Made by a program: the position numbers and the translations under genes | From: Onthophagus taurus | Taxonomy: Eukaryota > Arthropoda > Insecta > Coleoptera > Scarabaeidae | DNA: 64,000 nt | Direction of reading: 5' to 3' | Assembly (NCBI RefSeq): GCF_036711975.1 | Contig: NC_091966.1 | Location: 1,991,501-2,055,500 of the forward strand | The notes under the pieces: model-generated | Database searches by the model: none | Told to the model about the DNA's origin: nothing | Seen by the model: the letters and a program-made list of their open reading frames with translations, nothing else | Part shown: positions 23,601 through 33,160 of the stretch, piece by piece | How the letters are laid out: the number at the start of each line of letters is the position of its first letter | Numbering within the stretch: position 1 is the first letter of the stretch

Positions 23601-23903
23601 TTAACCAACAACGACTGGGGCGTGATAAGCGGCGGCTACAGCTGGTGCTACTCCATGATAAGTTGATACAACTGGTGGAGTGTATGCAGAAACAACTGGT
23701 GCTGAATAAGGGGAAGAATAACTAGAATAAGCCAAAGGAGCTCCAACAAATGGTGCGGAATATGCAGCAGCTACAAGTCCTGGTTTTGGTTTGGGTTCGG
23801 GGGCGGCAACAGCCAAAGCCAAAAAGGCAGCGAATACAATCTTAAAAAAAAATAAAATAATAAATTTAATAATAATAAAAAAAGAACTTACAGCTTTGAA
23901 CAT
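23601..23903 (-). CDS. Cuticle-like APEPKPKPG protein with YSAP repeats
   Basis: Exon 1 23892-23903 (MFKA), intron 23841-23891 (51 bp), exon 2 23601-23840; 83 residues. The signal peptide MFKAIVFAAFLALAVA is followed by APEPKPKPGLVAAAYSAP and then repeats of the type YSSPYSAPVVSAYTPPVV, ending in STYHGVAPAVAAAYHAPVVVG. This is the main branch of the cluster, close to the proteins at 32801, 40386 and 50163. The intron is a multiple of three without stops, so an unspliced message would also read through (100 residues). Spliced sites match all paralogues and are preferred. TATA is at 23972-23977. A secreted structural cuticle role is inferred from composition. Confidence 0.88.
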   Translation of the reverse strand: MFKAVSSFFIIIKFIILFFFKIVFAAFLALAVAAPEPKPKPGLVAAAYSAPFVGAPLAYSSYSSPYSAPVVSAYTPPVVSTYHGVAPAVAAAYHAPVVVG

Positions 23904-23971
23904 TTTGAGATGATTGTTATTGTTCTACTTTCTGGTTGAACTATAATACAAAAACCAAAATAAATGCTCTA

Positions 23972-24012
23972 TTTATACCAAAATTTTGTTCCTTTTCGAA
24001 GTGGGGTAGACA
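23972..24012 (-). promoter_or_regulatory. Core promoter of the 23601-23903 gene
   Basis: On the minus strand, CTACCCCACTTCG at about 23999-24011 is followed by TATAAAT at 23971-23977, 68 bp before the ATG. Confidence 0.65.
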
Positions 24013-24362
24013 CAATTCGAAATTCATCATGAGTACCTACATTCAAAATACGTTTGCTATTACGAAAACGCAAACAAGTGGGTTAAAACAAGATTTTTTA
24101 TGTTAAATGTCATTGCGAACACGTTAAGAAGAAAAAAAAAACGGTTTTCATACAGATCCCAATCGCAGATTAGACTCTTTTTTCGGACACAGGTTGCAGC
24201 ACTTAACCATTGACGGACATAAATGTCAACTATCTTTTACACTTGAAACACAACACGTTTCTTAAACTCATTTACATTCGTCCTTTGTTGTCCCGATCTG
24301 ATTTCGTAATCACAACAACAGAAAAAACTGCGCTACCGAAACAAAGTGACTTGCAGGTTTAC
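24013..24362. other. Divergent intergenic region
   Basis: Unique sequence between the divergent genes at 23903(-) and 24434(+). It should carry regulatory sites for both; no gene is seen. Confidence 0.5.
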
Positions 24363-24368
24363 TATAAA
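24363..24368 (+). promoter_or_regulatory. TATA box of the 24434-24750 gene
   Basis: TATAAATAGG, 66 bp before the start codon. No CCCAC element was found just upstream. Confidence 0.6.
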
Positions 24369-24433
24369 TAGGTGACCGAAAATTTTTGTGAATCATACTT
24401 CGATTCGAAGCTATACTAAACAAATCAACCAAA

Positions 24434-24750
24434 ATGTTCAAAGTTGTAAGTTGATTAAGTTTTAATTTTGGGTTTGATTTAATTAATTTATTTTTTTTTA
24501 GATTGTTTTTGCTGCTATCTTGGCTTTAGCCGTCGCTGCTCCAGAACCAAAACCAAAACCGGGAATTGTTACTGCAGCTTATACTGCACCAGTTGTTGGA
24601 ACTCCATTGGCTTATTCATCTCCCGTTGTATCTGGTTATACATCTCCAGTAGTGTCTGCTTATACAGCTCCAGTTGTTTCTAGTTATAGTACTTATCATG
24701 GAGCTGTTCCAGCTGTTTCTGCTTACTCTGCTCCTGTTGTTTATGCCTAA
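24434..24750 (+). CDS. Cuticle-like APEPKPKPG protein
   Basis: Exon 1 24434-24445 (MFKV), intron 24446-24501, exon 2 24502-24750; 86 residues. The signal peptide MFKVIVFAAILALAVA is followed by APEPKPKPGIVTAAYTAP and repeats of the PVVSGYTSP / PVVSAYTAP type, ending in AVPAVSAYSAPVVYA. It is divergent from the gene at 23903, about 530 bp ATG to ATG. A poly(A) signal AATAAA is at 24761-24766. The 3' flank is duplicated about 650 bp downstream (25404 onward) without its coding part, which suggests a former tandem copy that has lost its gene. Secreted structural role inferred. Confidence 0.88.
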
Positions 24751-25005
24751 ATCATGATTGAATAAAATATTAATTTTGCAAAAATAAATCTTTGTTTCTA
24801 TATTAATTATAAAATTGTATGCTGAACCAATCTCCACATGAACGTGCAAATAGGCTTTTTTTTTCTATATTAAGTGTGATGACTTATTGTTGTAAGTTGC
24901 TCAGCTGATCTACTCTAACTTAAGGGTATTATAATGCGATATCAAAAAAAAATAATCGAGTCTTCAAGGTATGCCAAGAGATATCCAAGACTCTTAATTT
25001 TATAG
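24751..25005. repeat. 3' flank of the 24434 gene, duplicated downstream (copy 1)
   Basis: Contains atgattgaataaaatattaa, gacttattgttgtaa and cttaattttatag, which recur in the same order at 25404-25785. Confidence 0.75.
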
Positions 25006-25009
25006 CACA

Positions 25010-25400
25010 CTCCGTCCCCTCACAGGAGCTCTGTTAGATGATAATTATGTTCGCCCCATTTGCGCTGAGTCTATGCTTCTAAATCCACTATAAGTTTCGC
25101 TGTCCATCTATCTTGCAAGTTCCACCTCGCTTCCTTTTGGGTTCCATCCTGTACTTTATTTCTTTCTCATGAATAGCGCTCCTCTCTTCCACCAGCAAGT
25201 CCATTGGAGGCATGCTTGTTATCGCCCAAACACTCGCAGTGGATACGGTTTAGTAGGCTCACGTCACTAAGAAAATGATCCATTTCTCCCCATCCTCTCA
25301 GCCTTATTCTGGTCCTGACTTCTTGATTGGCCCATCCCTTTTGCCAGTTCTTCATTACATTTGATCCTGCTTCGAGTTTGCAGCCTTTCACTTTTATCAT
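25010..25400 (-). mobile_element. R1/Jockey-like LINE C-terminal relics
   Basis: The minus-strand frame 25167-25400 includes NVMKNWQKGWANQEVRTRI and GWGEMDHFLSDVSLLNRIHCE. This resembles the W+..W....GRWT..LIP....HGE++++LTQ region downstream of the RT in R1-like LINEs. A second, more decayed piece (about 25015-25165) reads DRWTAKLIVDLEA, stop, TQRKWGEHNYHLTELL. Two related relics therefore lie next to each other. Both are broken and old. Confidence 0.65.
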
Positions 25401-25403
25401 ACA

Positions 25404-25785
25404 ATCATGATTGAATAAAATATTAATTTTGCAAAAAATAAATCTGTTTTTTTATTTTTATATAAATTGAAACAAGATGATATCTATCGGGTAAATTACA
25501 CAGATAAATCTACACGATCCTGCAAACCTGCTTATTATTTCTAAATTAATTGAAGCCAGAGATGACTTATTGTTGTAAATTCTATGAAAACGCCATAAAG
25601 ATACAAGGTGATCGGCTGATTCACTCCCACTTCGTGGTTTTTAATGCAATTCCATTTCCTCGATCAACATTTAACACCGAATTAAGCCTAAGGTCCTAAA
25701 GCATGATAAGATGTTATCCAAAGATATAATCGAATCTCCAAAACATTTCAAAGATTACCCAATCTTCTTAATTTTATAGATAATG
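25404..25785. repeat. 3' flank duplication, copy 2
   Basis: Homologous to 24751-25005: the poly(A)-signal segment, then gacttattgttgtaaattc, then the cttaattttatag end. It contains about 100 extra bases compared with copy 1 and no coding sequence. Confidence 0.75.
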
Positions 25786-26394
25786 TTGTGAATGTGAAGT
25801 CAGCTTGAGTTTTTTCCTCATATTGACTCAAATATTTGGACGCTTGACGATAAACATGTTTTTATTGAAGCTATATAGAATAGTGGTTGTAATTATTATG
25901 TTTATAACTATAAAGAGAATCATAGTGTAGTCTTATTGAAATTTGTTGATCATTGCAGTTAGCAGTAATGAAAAAGTAACTGTTATGAAAACATATCCAT
26001 TTACTAGCCAAGGTTCTATGAAAAACACTTTTGAGTTGTTTGGTTTCAAATACCCTTAAGTCCAAATTTTTCGATTTTGAGAAAACGGCAAAAAAGTATT
26101 TTGGGATGATTTTGGCGTTAATAATTCAAACATAATTTATTTGTTATTAGAAGACTTACTGAAGTTTCAAAAATTCTATAACCACGTCTTTTGAAATAGA
26201 TATAAAAATCACAAAGTGGATTTAAAAATGGTGTTTGGTTGCGTTTGCTACCAAACTGTGGATTAAGGCTCATTTGAATCTGAACAAAATGGATTAGGCA
26301 TGAATTGAAAGTGAATCAAATCTCTTTGTAGCTAATAACAGGAAACTTTATTTTTTGAAAGATATGTTATTTAAAAACTGTACTTAAAAACCTC
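25786..26394. other. Spacer before the DUF7869-like gene
   Basis: AT-rich unique sequence. The complement of 26347-26352 is an AATAAA signal, 43 bp beyond the stop codon of the minus-strand gene. The 64-codon frame at 25871-26065 is unsupported. Confidence 0.5.
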
Positions 26395-27600
26395 TTAAAC
26401 TGTAACATCAGGTATATTTTCGGTTGATTCACATAAACTAGGCTCTTCGTCCCCACTGTCTTCTCGAGAATCGCCAGGAATATTATTGTTCTGAAATTTT
26501 CCCAATACATCTCTATAATAAGCCAAATTTTCTACCGCTCTCCAGTTCTTTCCATAATGTTTGGTTAACAAGTTATTTACATCTCTCATTTTCAGATCTT
26601 TTGGTTTCACTCCGGTAGGAATTTCTTTTGGCTGGATATTCATGACGGTTTGGTTTTTCCTAAAAACTCCTTTGAATGATCCGGTGTCTGAACGGTAAGA
26701 TAACTCACCTCCAATGGTGATGGCGTTTTTTTTGCCACGTCGTATAATATATCTCTTACATTGGTTAAATTTAAAATGCCACTGAGACACTGGCTTAAGG
26801 ATTTTTTGACCAGCACGTTTCCAATCACTATCGGGAACATCTTTTCCAAGTTTAAAAACAGTAGCATGTTCTTGAAAAATATTTATGTACTCTTCTGGCA
26901 TTACAATTACTTCTTTCTTTCTTATTTCTTTTTCGATAGTAGCAAAAACCCTGTCAGGTGGAATGTAGGAGTGCCCAACCACTGGGAATACCAGCTCGAT
27001 TGTTCTAATAGAACTGCTTATACTACTTAGCCATTTGAACAACATACATATCATAATGGTATTTTTATTTTGGCCGCCGCATCCATCGGCGACCAATCGA
27101 AGTGTATCTATTCCCTCTAAGTTACTATTGTTTAAAGTGTAAAAGACGCAGCTTGCGATTTCGTTGGCGCCCTTGGCATGTTCATCTTCAGTCCACGTGA
27201 AAATTTTAACATTATCTTTTGTTAACGGAGCATGTGAGTGCCCCACTACAGTAGTGAAGTTGTAAATGTACAGTTGTCTACTATAATAGGTACTTTGATC
27301 TGGTATTTTGGGCAATACCAAGTTTTTCTGCCAATCAAAAGAAATTGTCAGAAGGCCGTCCCGTTTCTCTTTTAGCTGTTCAAAAAATGCTTTGGCCCTG
27401 AGCTTATGTATTCGGTATTCTGTAGTTAGCACTGTTTTAATAGATGCAACCTTTTCATTTTTAATTTTTTCCCGGAGTTCAAGACACTTAGAGCAAACAT
27501 CGGTGCTAGGAGATCCAAAGCCGATGTTGAAGGAAGTATTAAAAATAAATCGAAAGTAGCTCTCTTTAATATCTAAAGGCTGTCTATTTGATTTGAATTT
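26395..27600 (-). CDS. DUF7869-like protein, 5' end not identified
   Basis: An open minus-strand frame of about 401 codons with stop at 26395-26397 and an upstream in-frame stop at 27601-27603. The first part reads SYFRFIFNTSFNIGFGSPST, then DVCSKCLEL. Next comes a linker rich in charged residues, and then ISFDWQKNLVLPKIPDQSTY, YYSRQLYIYNF, KGANEIASCVFYTL, LVADGCGGQNKN, VVGHSYIPPDRVFATIEKE and a basic C-terminal part. This order (FD..Q, RQL..YN, NEIASC, D.C.GGQNKN, GHS..P.D..F..IE) matches the insect DUF7869 family as I recall it. The family occurs in many copies, and I suspect it derives from a DDE-type DNA transposon. No start Met lies in frame near the 5' end, so an upstream exon or a lost start is likely. 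There are no internal stops over 1.2 kb, and a poly(A) signal lies just after the stop. Confidence 0.7.
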   Translation of the reverse strand, partial: KFKSNRQPLDIKESYFRFIFNTSFNIGFGSPSTDVCSKCLELREKIKNEKVASIKTVLTTEYRIHKLRAKAFFEQLKEKRDGLLTISFDWQKNLVLPKIPDQSTYYSRQLYIYNFTTVVGHSHAPLTKDNVKIFTWTEDEHAKGANEIASCVFYTLNNSNLEGIDTLRLVADGCGGQNKNTIMICMLFKWLSSISSSIRTIELVFPVVGHSYIPPDRVFATIEKEIRKKEVIVMPEEYINIFQEHATVFKLGKDVPDSDWKRAGQKILKPVSQWHFKFNQCKRYIIRRGKKNAITIGGELSYRSDTGSFKGVFRKNQTVMNIQPKEIPTGVKPKDLKMRDVNNLLTKHYGKNWRAVENLAYYRDVLGKFQNNNIPGDSREDSGDEEPSLCESTENIPDVTV

Positions 27601-28430
27601 TTAAGGGATTCGCGCGTTTTTTAATACAAATCATTGAGTATTTTATAGAAAACAACTTTTTCTAACAGATGGCGTATATATCTCATTTTTGCCCAAAAAT
27701 GGATTTAGGGGATATTGAAACCAGACAACTCTTTTGATCTTATAGGATATTTAGTATTCTTTTTTGATAGGATATTATAAGCTACTTATAGGATATTTTG
27801 GTAACCGTTTTCTTCTTTCTAAAAAGTGTGAGGTCTATAACTTCGCAAGGTTGAATAATTGACATAATTGAGTCAATTAACCCATACTCATGTAAAAAAC
27901 AACATAATAAGCTTTTGTTAAAATTGGTTATGATTTATAACAAGGGTAAACCAAGAAATATCTAAGCCAACCCAACTCAATGCAACTCAGCCCACCTAAA
28001 AACAAAACTACAATTTCTTTTTTTATTGCGGAGGAGATTAGAAAATTTGCTAGACAGACACCCAACCTATGGATCTTATGCGGCCAGATAGTGTCGGGTT
28101 GGAAACTCTCCTCTGGAAACCGCCCATTCTTTCTTAACTCCTTTCTCTTCACTCTCCAAACACTTCTTTCCTCTTTTCTCTTATCCTCCTTATTTCCTCT
28201 TCATCCCGTCCTGGTCTGTTCTTCACCTTATCTCTTTTTCATCTCTTCCTCATCATATCATGTTTTCTCCTCTTCATCTGCTACTTTCCATCTGGTCTCC
28301 TATCATTTTAACAATAAGGAAATACCTACTTCTTTTTCTTTAATCTCCTGTCCTTGCTCAGTGTATCACCTGTAAACATATCCGTTTGAGGAGTGACAAA
28401 AATATTTACTCCCTCCTCCGATTCATCTTA
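27601..28430. other. Spacer, possibly holding the 5' part of the DUF7869-like gene
   Basis: AT-rich to 27950, then a pyrimidine-rich part (28130-28360) homologous to 29890-30010. No further exon of the DUF7869-like gene could be recognised. Confidence 0.45.
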
Positions 28431-28860
28431 CCCTTTGGGCATATTTATTTGTTTTTGTTTTGTCATTCCAGCCCTTATTCATATTCTCCCTTAATTCTCA
28501 AGATCTCATTCACTATCTGTCCAACATGTATCTTACCATCGTGGTTAAATTAATCATTCTTCTGTACTGTGCTTCGCACCTCGTTCTAATATTGGTAAAC
28601 TCTTTGCGCAAAACTCAAGTCCGTTGTGTTGGTTTTTTACAGATGTGTTTTGAAGATGCAGTGTCTACTCAAAGCTTGCTTCAGGAAGTGATTAACTTTT
28701 CCCCATCTTTTCAGCACCCTCTTTTTTACAGCAGGGATTAGTAATCTGGTCCAGCCTTCCTGATTGGTCCATTCCTCTTGCCAGTTCTTCATGACATTTT
28801 CGAGAAAATGTATGTTAAGTATCTTCAAAATCAATGAGATTTCCTCAAACAAAAATTAAA
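28130..28860 (-). mobile_element. R1-like LINE 3' relic, copy 1
   Basis: The minus-strand frame at 28637-28852 reads NVMKNWQEEWTNQEGWTRLL, IPAVKKRVLKRWGKVNHFLK and QALSRHCIFKTHL, the region after the RT in R1-like LINEs. A further piece near 28500-28600 reads MINLTTMVRYMLD, with stops beyond. The 3' purine-rich tail lies at 28130-28360. It is homologous to 29890-30425, so this is a repeated family or a local duplication. Not functional. Confidence 0.7.
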
Positions 28861-28959
28861 ATCCATAAAAATTGATTCAAATCTTGTGAAGAACTAAAAG
28901 TGATTTTATATTTATCTATGTGAGAGTTGAATGTACAGAACCATTGTAATAACACAATT

Positions 28960-29870
28960 GAGTTCATCTTCTATTTCCCGTATCTTCCAATCTATGCAGT
29001 ATTTTGTTTGTCTTTGCAGACTTTGTTCGCTCTTTTTTCTATCAACGACCTCCCACATTTTTGCCCAGCCTCTTTTTTAACTCTATTCTTCTTCTTTTCT
29101 GATCAGTCATTTTTCAATTCCTTTCATCTCTGCCATAATGATATCTCTAATCAATGTTCAACCCTATGTTCATGTTTAACCTATGTTCAGCTTTATCTCT
29201 GCAGTTTGTTTCTAGTCATTCCAGTCTCCACTTCAGTTTCTTTCTTCCGTTACTAGTCTCTTGTTAGGCCCACTTTTTTTAACAAGTCACTTTCCAGACT
29301 CCATTCAGTTTTTTTCTTTTTTGATCAGTCCCTTTCGAATCTTTCTACTGTTTTCAGTGTTTTTTTTGTATTTCCAATCTCTGTTCAACCTCTTGTTAGT
29401 ATTACTAATCTCTCCCCAATTACACGCCTTATCAGTATCTTACTTTTTTGCTCAATTATTTTTATGTGATTCCAGTATTGATTCAGATTCTTTCTGTTAT
29501 TCCTAGTCTCTTTCAAGTTTGCCCCATTTCTCCCCATTATCGTCCGTCTTGCTGTCCAGCATATTTTTTGTATTTCCAATTTCTTTCTTGCCAATCTTCC
29601 ACTTTTCTGTTTAGATCCATTCTTATCTTCCTAGTCTCTATTTGACCTCTCTTCTTTGTTACTAATTATTTTCTCGTCTTCCTCTTTTCTGATCAGGCTC
29701 TTTCTTATACTATCAGTCTGTATTCAGTCACATTTCAATGTTATTCCTCTCTACCTTGTATTATATCTGTTTTCAGTTTATTATGTTTATTTCCAGGCTC
29801 CCTTCGTTCCGCCCAATCTATTTCCTATCTTTCCTGTATCAAAAATTAAAAAAATAAAATAAAACCAAAT
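28960..29870. repeat. Pyrimidine-rich degenerate repeat block, copy 2
   Basis: C/T-rich and homologous to 20780-21440: both contain cagcctctttttt, cagtcatttttcaat and ttccagtctcc in the same order. Low-complexity frames occur on both strands and are not called as genes. It lies between two R1-like LINE relics. Confidence 0.7.
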
Positions 29871-29889
29871 TATATATAATTATCCCCAA

Positions 29890-30425
29890 ATTAGTCCGTC
29901 CTCGTCTGTTCTTCATCTCATCTCTTTGTCATCTCTTCCTCATCATTTTATCTTTTCTCCTCTTCATCTGATACTTCCCATCTGGTCTCCTATCATTTTG
30001 ACAATAAGGAATCAGAGGATTACCTGTAAACGTATACGCTTGAGGAGTGACAAAGATATCTCTTCTCTCCTCCTCTTCATCTTACCCTTTGAGCATATTT
30101 ATTTGTTTTTGTTTTGTCATTCCAGCTCTTGTTCATATTCTTCCTTAATTCTCAAGATCTCATTCACCATCTGTCCAACATGTGTCTTACCATCGTGGTT
30201 GGATTAATCATTCTTCTGCAATGTGCTTCGAGAAAGATGTGTTTTGAAGATTCAGTGTCCATTCAAAGCTTGCTTCAGGAAGTGATTACCTTTTCCCCAT
30301 CTTTTCAGCACCCTCTTTTTCACAGCAAGGATTAGTAATCTGGTCCAGTCTTCCTAATTGATCTATCTTGCCAGTTCTTTATTACATTTGTTCTTGCTTC
30401 CAGTCTTTTTCTTTTCGCAAACAAG
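29890..30425 (-). mobile_element. R1-like LINE 3' relic, copy 2
   Basis: Homologous to 28130-28860: the same pyrimidine-rich tail (catctggtctcctatcattt), the cattcaccatctgtccaaca segment, and a decayed KNWQ...GEKV region near 30260-30400. More decayed than copy 1 in its coding part. Confidence 0.65.
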
Positions 30426-31050
30426 TCTCTTCTTTCTTCTACTGTCGATACTGCAGGTTCTATAGGCTAATGTTATGCTTAAAAATTGTAGCAAATTTTA
30501 TTATAAATAACATTGCTCTTTATCACTTTTGCTCTCACAATCAGATGCGAAAAGAAGTGTAAAAATTTTATGAAATCGTTATTTCACATTATATTGATGG
30601 TTGCGCAATGTATTCAGAACATATTAAAAAAAAATTTTAATATAAAAGTTGTGTCAATATTAAAAAAAAAATTTTAAGTTATAAATATATATATTTATTG
30701 AATTATTAATTAAATTTTTTTGCTATATCTCATAAATAATGCCTACAATTTAACCTTGAATTAGATCATTATCTCGTTGAATTTCTTCTTCCAATTCTGC
30801 AAGCAACGCGCGATCGATACGAATCGCCCAAAATGTATGCACATAAATAAGTAATTGAATTCCAGAAATAGGTCCAACCTCATATAAATAAGTTATTCAT
30901 TCATACGTTGTTGCACAACCACTCCGACACATTTGGTCTACGATCATCATCGCGCACTTCCATTTATGATCCGGTAATTAATGTCAATGTCAATCCATCT
31001 TTTCAGCTGTTTGTATCAATTGTTATGCCGCGACTGTCTTCATTTGAACG
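30426..31050. other. Spacer upstream of the 31146 gene
   Basis: AT-rich to 30740. At 30750-30896 a 48-codon minus-strand frame has coding-like composition (see findings). A TATAAATA at 30884-30891 on the plus strand has no gene that I can attach to it. Confidence 0.4.
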
Positions 31051-31056
31051 TATAAA
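31051..31056 (+). promoter_or_regulatory. TATA box of the 31146-31380 gene
   Basis: GTATAAAAACC context, 95 bp before the ATG. No CCCAC element was seen upstream. Confidence 0.6.
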
Positions 31057-31145
31057 AACCGATCGTTGTAAATTATTTATTGTCAATACATCAACGACTT
31101 CCTCAGTATTTACTTCACTGTCTATCTAAGTTCTACGACTCTGAA

Positions 31146-31380
31146 ATGTTTAAATTGGTGAGTTTTTTTATTTCTTATTAATAATTAAATTAATTTTTGT
31201 GTATTATTTTAGATCCTTCTTTTTGCTGCTCTCTTCGCGGTTGCTTTCGCAGCACCTAAACCAGATTTGTTTTATTCATCACCATTAGGTTACGCCTCTC
31301 CATATTATGGATATTACCCGTACGCCTATTCTTATGGATATCCATATTATTATGGATACGGTGGTTACGCTTACATATGA
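31146..31380 (+). CDS. Short Tyr-rich cuticle-like protein
   Basis: Exon 1 31146-31157 (MFKL) with donor GTGAGT, intron 31158-31212, exon 2 31213-31380 with TGA at 31378-31380; 59 residues, the shortest of the family. The signal peptide MFKLILLFAALFAVAFA is followed by APKPDLFYSSP, where the EPKPKPG linker is reduced to PKPD. The mature part is YASPYYGYYPYAYSYGYPYY, then YGYGGYAYI, about 45 per cent Tyr. It belongs to the Tyr-rich branch with 4637 and 59244. A poly(A) signal AATAAA is at 31406-31411. It is convergent with the gene at 32032(-). Structural cuticle role inferred. Confidence 0.85.
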
Positions 31381-31738
31381 TTTATCTCCAGATGAATCGA
31401 CAATTAATAAAGCGATGTAACATACTCATGTAACCGTGAAGTTCAATACAACTTTTTGTTTTGTATACGCGTGGATGTAATAAAAGAATTTTACGTCACC
31501 CTCGAGTTTATTGTTTTAATAATTACCTTTACCTAACAAGTGTATATGTTTCGGACATATTTATAGATAATGAGAATTTTTTGGTGTTATGCATTAATTT
31601 AGTTGAAAATAGAACAGAATGAAAATAGACATTTGAAACTAACTTAAACCTTTATTATTAAATTCTGCAAATTTCGTAATCACAATCCAAATTAACATTT
31701 TGATATAAAAGAAATGTTCGTAATTAAGTGTTTGCAAA

Positions 31739-32032
31739 TCAATAGACGTAATGAGCCCCGGCGTATCCATAAGAATAAGGATAATGAGCAGCGTAGGCGT
31801 ATGGAGCTGAATAGGCTGAGTAAGATGAGTAAACTGGAGCAGAATAGGCTGTATAGGCTGGTGCAGAGTAAGCGGTGTAGGCTGGGGCGGAATACGCAAG
31901 ATATCCTGGTTTAGGTTTTGGTTCTGGAGCGGCTACTGCCAAAGCCAAAAGGGCGGCGAAAATTACCTAAAATTATTATTTAAATTAAAAATCGTTAATA
32001 AAGAAAATAATGATACTTACAGCTTTAAACAT
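31739..32032 (-). CDS. Cuticle-like protein with YSAPAYTA repeats
   Basis: Exon 1 32021-32032 (MFKA), intron 31967-32020, exon 2 31739-31966; 79 residues. The signal peptide MFKAVIFAALLALAVA is followed by APEPKPKPGYLAYSAP, then three near-repeats of AYTAYSAP, and a Tyr/His-rich end (AAHYPYSYGYAGAHYVY). It combines the two branches of the cluster: repeat-type middle and Tyr-rich tail. It is divergent from the gene at 32801, with about 770 bp between start codons. TATA is at 32095-32101 with a CTCCCCAC element behind it. Plus- and minus-strand frames overlapping it are shadows. Secreted structural role inferred. Confidence 0.88.
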
Positions 32033-32094
32033 TTTGAGGTTAGTATTTGATTGAGAACGAATCAAACTATGCCTACCAAGCAAAATTGAGGGCC

Positions 32095-32144
32095 TTTTAT
32101 ACTAAAAACACAGGAATTATTTGAAGATCGCGTGGGGAGAACTG
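32095..32144 (-). promoter_or_regulatory. Core promoter of the 31739-32032 gene
   Basis: On the minus strand CCAGTTCTCCCCACGCG (about 32130-32144) is followed by TATAAAA at 32095-32101. Confidence 0.65.
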
Positions 32145-32657
32145 GATCACTTGAATCCGAGAATAACGCCAATATTCCGGAGGTTTTTTTAATTTATTAT
32201 TTGCATTTAGTACGGAACTCGTTTTCTTGACGACCGTGGATTTTTTATAGGCCTTATTTGCTATTAATTTGCTTGATGAGTTGTAGCAACATTCCTTATT
32301 TTAAACAAAGAAGATCATGAATCAATTACTTAAAATATATGAAATTATATTTGATTTGATTTAAAGCATTAAATTCTAAAATTACATAATTACATAATAA
32401 TATAATCCTTGAGATTATTCAAATAAATATAATTAAAAATTAACAAGAGAATATTTTAAAAATATTACGACGTACCTTTATCGATTGCCAAATTTACATA
32501 AAACCCGAACCTGAACCAGAACAAGGAACTAAATACCTATGTGGTTGTAGGTCATTGCGAAGCGAGCCAAAACTGGTTTCGATCGAAGAATAATCGCCCA
32601 CATTTCGTCCATTAGGACATTACAAGTGTTACCACTTGAACTTGAAATTATATCTAG
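32145..32657. other. Divergent intergenic region
   Basis: Unique AT-rich sequence between two divergent cluster genes. It contains cacttgaacttgaaat near 32634; similar gaacttgaa motifs lie upstream of the genes at 40760 and 46584. Confidence 0.45.
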
Positions 32658-32731
32658 GACCCCTCCTTTTTGTAACACATTGAAAAAAAAAGTTGTTTGC
32701 TATTTGCTACATGATACAGATTTAGTATAAA
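32658..32731 (+). promoter_or_regulatory. Core promoter of the 32801-33160 gene
   Basis: GACCCCTCCTTTTTGTAAC at about 32658-32676, and TATAAATA from 32726, 75 bp before the ATG. A catagttc start-site-like motif follows at about 32756. Confidence 0.65.
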
Positions 32732-32800
32732 TACCGGCCCGAATTTATCTATGATCATAGTTCAATTTGTAACAGAACAATCAACTCCTCAACTTTCAAA

Positions 32801-33160
32801 ATGTACAAAGCTGTAAGTAAAATTTTTTTTATACAAATTTATTTATTTCGATTTAATTTTTGTTATATTTTTAAGATTGTATTCGCCGCCTTCTTGGCTT
32901 TGGCCGTTGCTGCCCCTGAACCAAAACCAAAACCAGGTCTTGTAGCTGCTGCTTACTCTGCTCCAGTTGTTGGTGCTCCATTGGCTTATTCTTCTCCAGT
33001 TGTATCCGCTTATTCCGCCCCGGTTGTTTCTGCTGGATACACTGGATACACTGCACCAGTTGTGTCTGGATACTCAGCTTACCACGGAGTTGCTCCAGCT
33101 GTAGCTTACCACGGAGGCGTCCCAGCAGTTGCTCCATACCACGCTTCAGTTGTTTATTAA
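32801..33160 (+). CDS. Cuticle-like APEPKPKPG protein
   Basis: Exon 1 32801-32812 (MYKA), intron 32813-32875 (63 bp), exon 2 32876-33160; 98 residues. The signal peptide MYKAIVFAAFLALAVA is followed by APEPKPKPGLVAAAYSAP, then VVGAPLAYSSPVVSAYSAP repeats, and a His/Val-rich tail with AYHGVAPAVAYHGGVPAV. Only this member has Tyr at position 2. The intron is in frame and free of stops, so an unspliced message would give 119 residues; splicing is preferred because sites and phase match all paralogues. It lies just before satellite B1. The minus-strand Q/L-rich frame at 32871-33197 is an antisense shadow. Confidence 0.88.
   Translation: MYKAVSKIFFIQIYLFRFNFCYIFKIVFAAFLALAVAAPEPKPKPGLVAAAYSAPVVGAPLAYSSPVVSAYSAPVVSAGYTGYTAPVVSGYSAYHGVAPAVAYHGGVPAVAPYHASVVY

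Noticed and set aside
30884-30891. TATAAATA as promoter of an extra gene
   Set aside because: No start codon with a signal peptide and splice donor follows within 150 bp. The following frame (30908-31129) lacks any family feature and overlaps the promoter of the 31146 gene.
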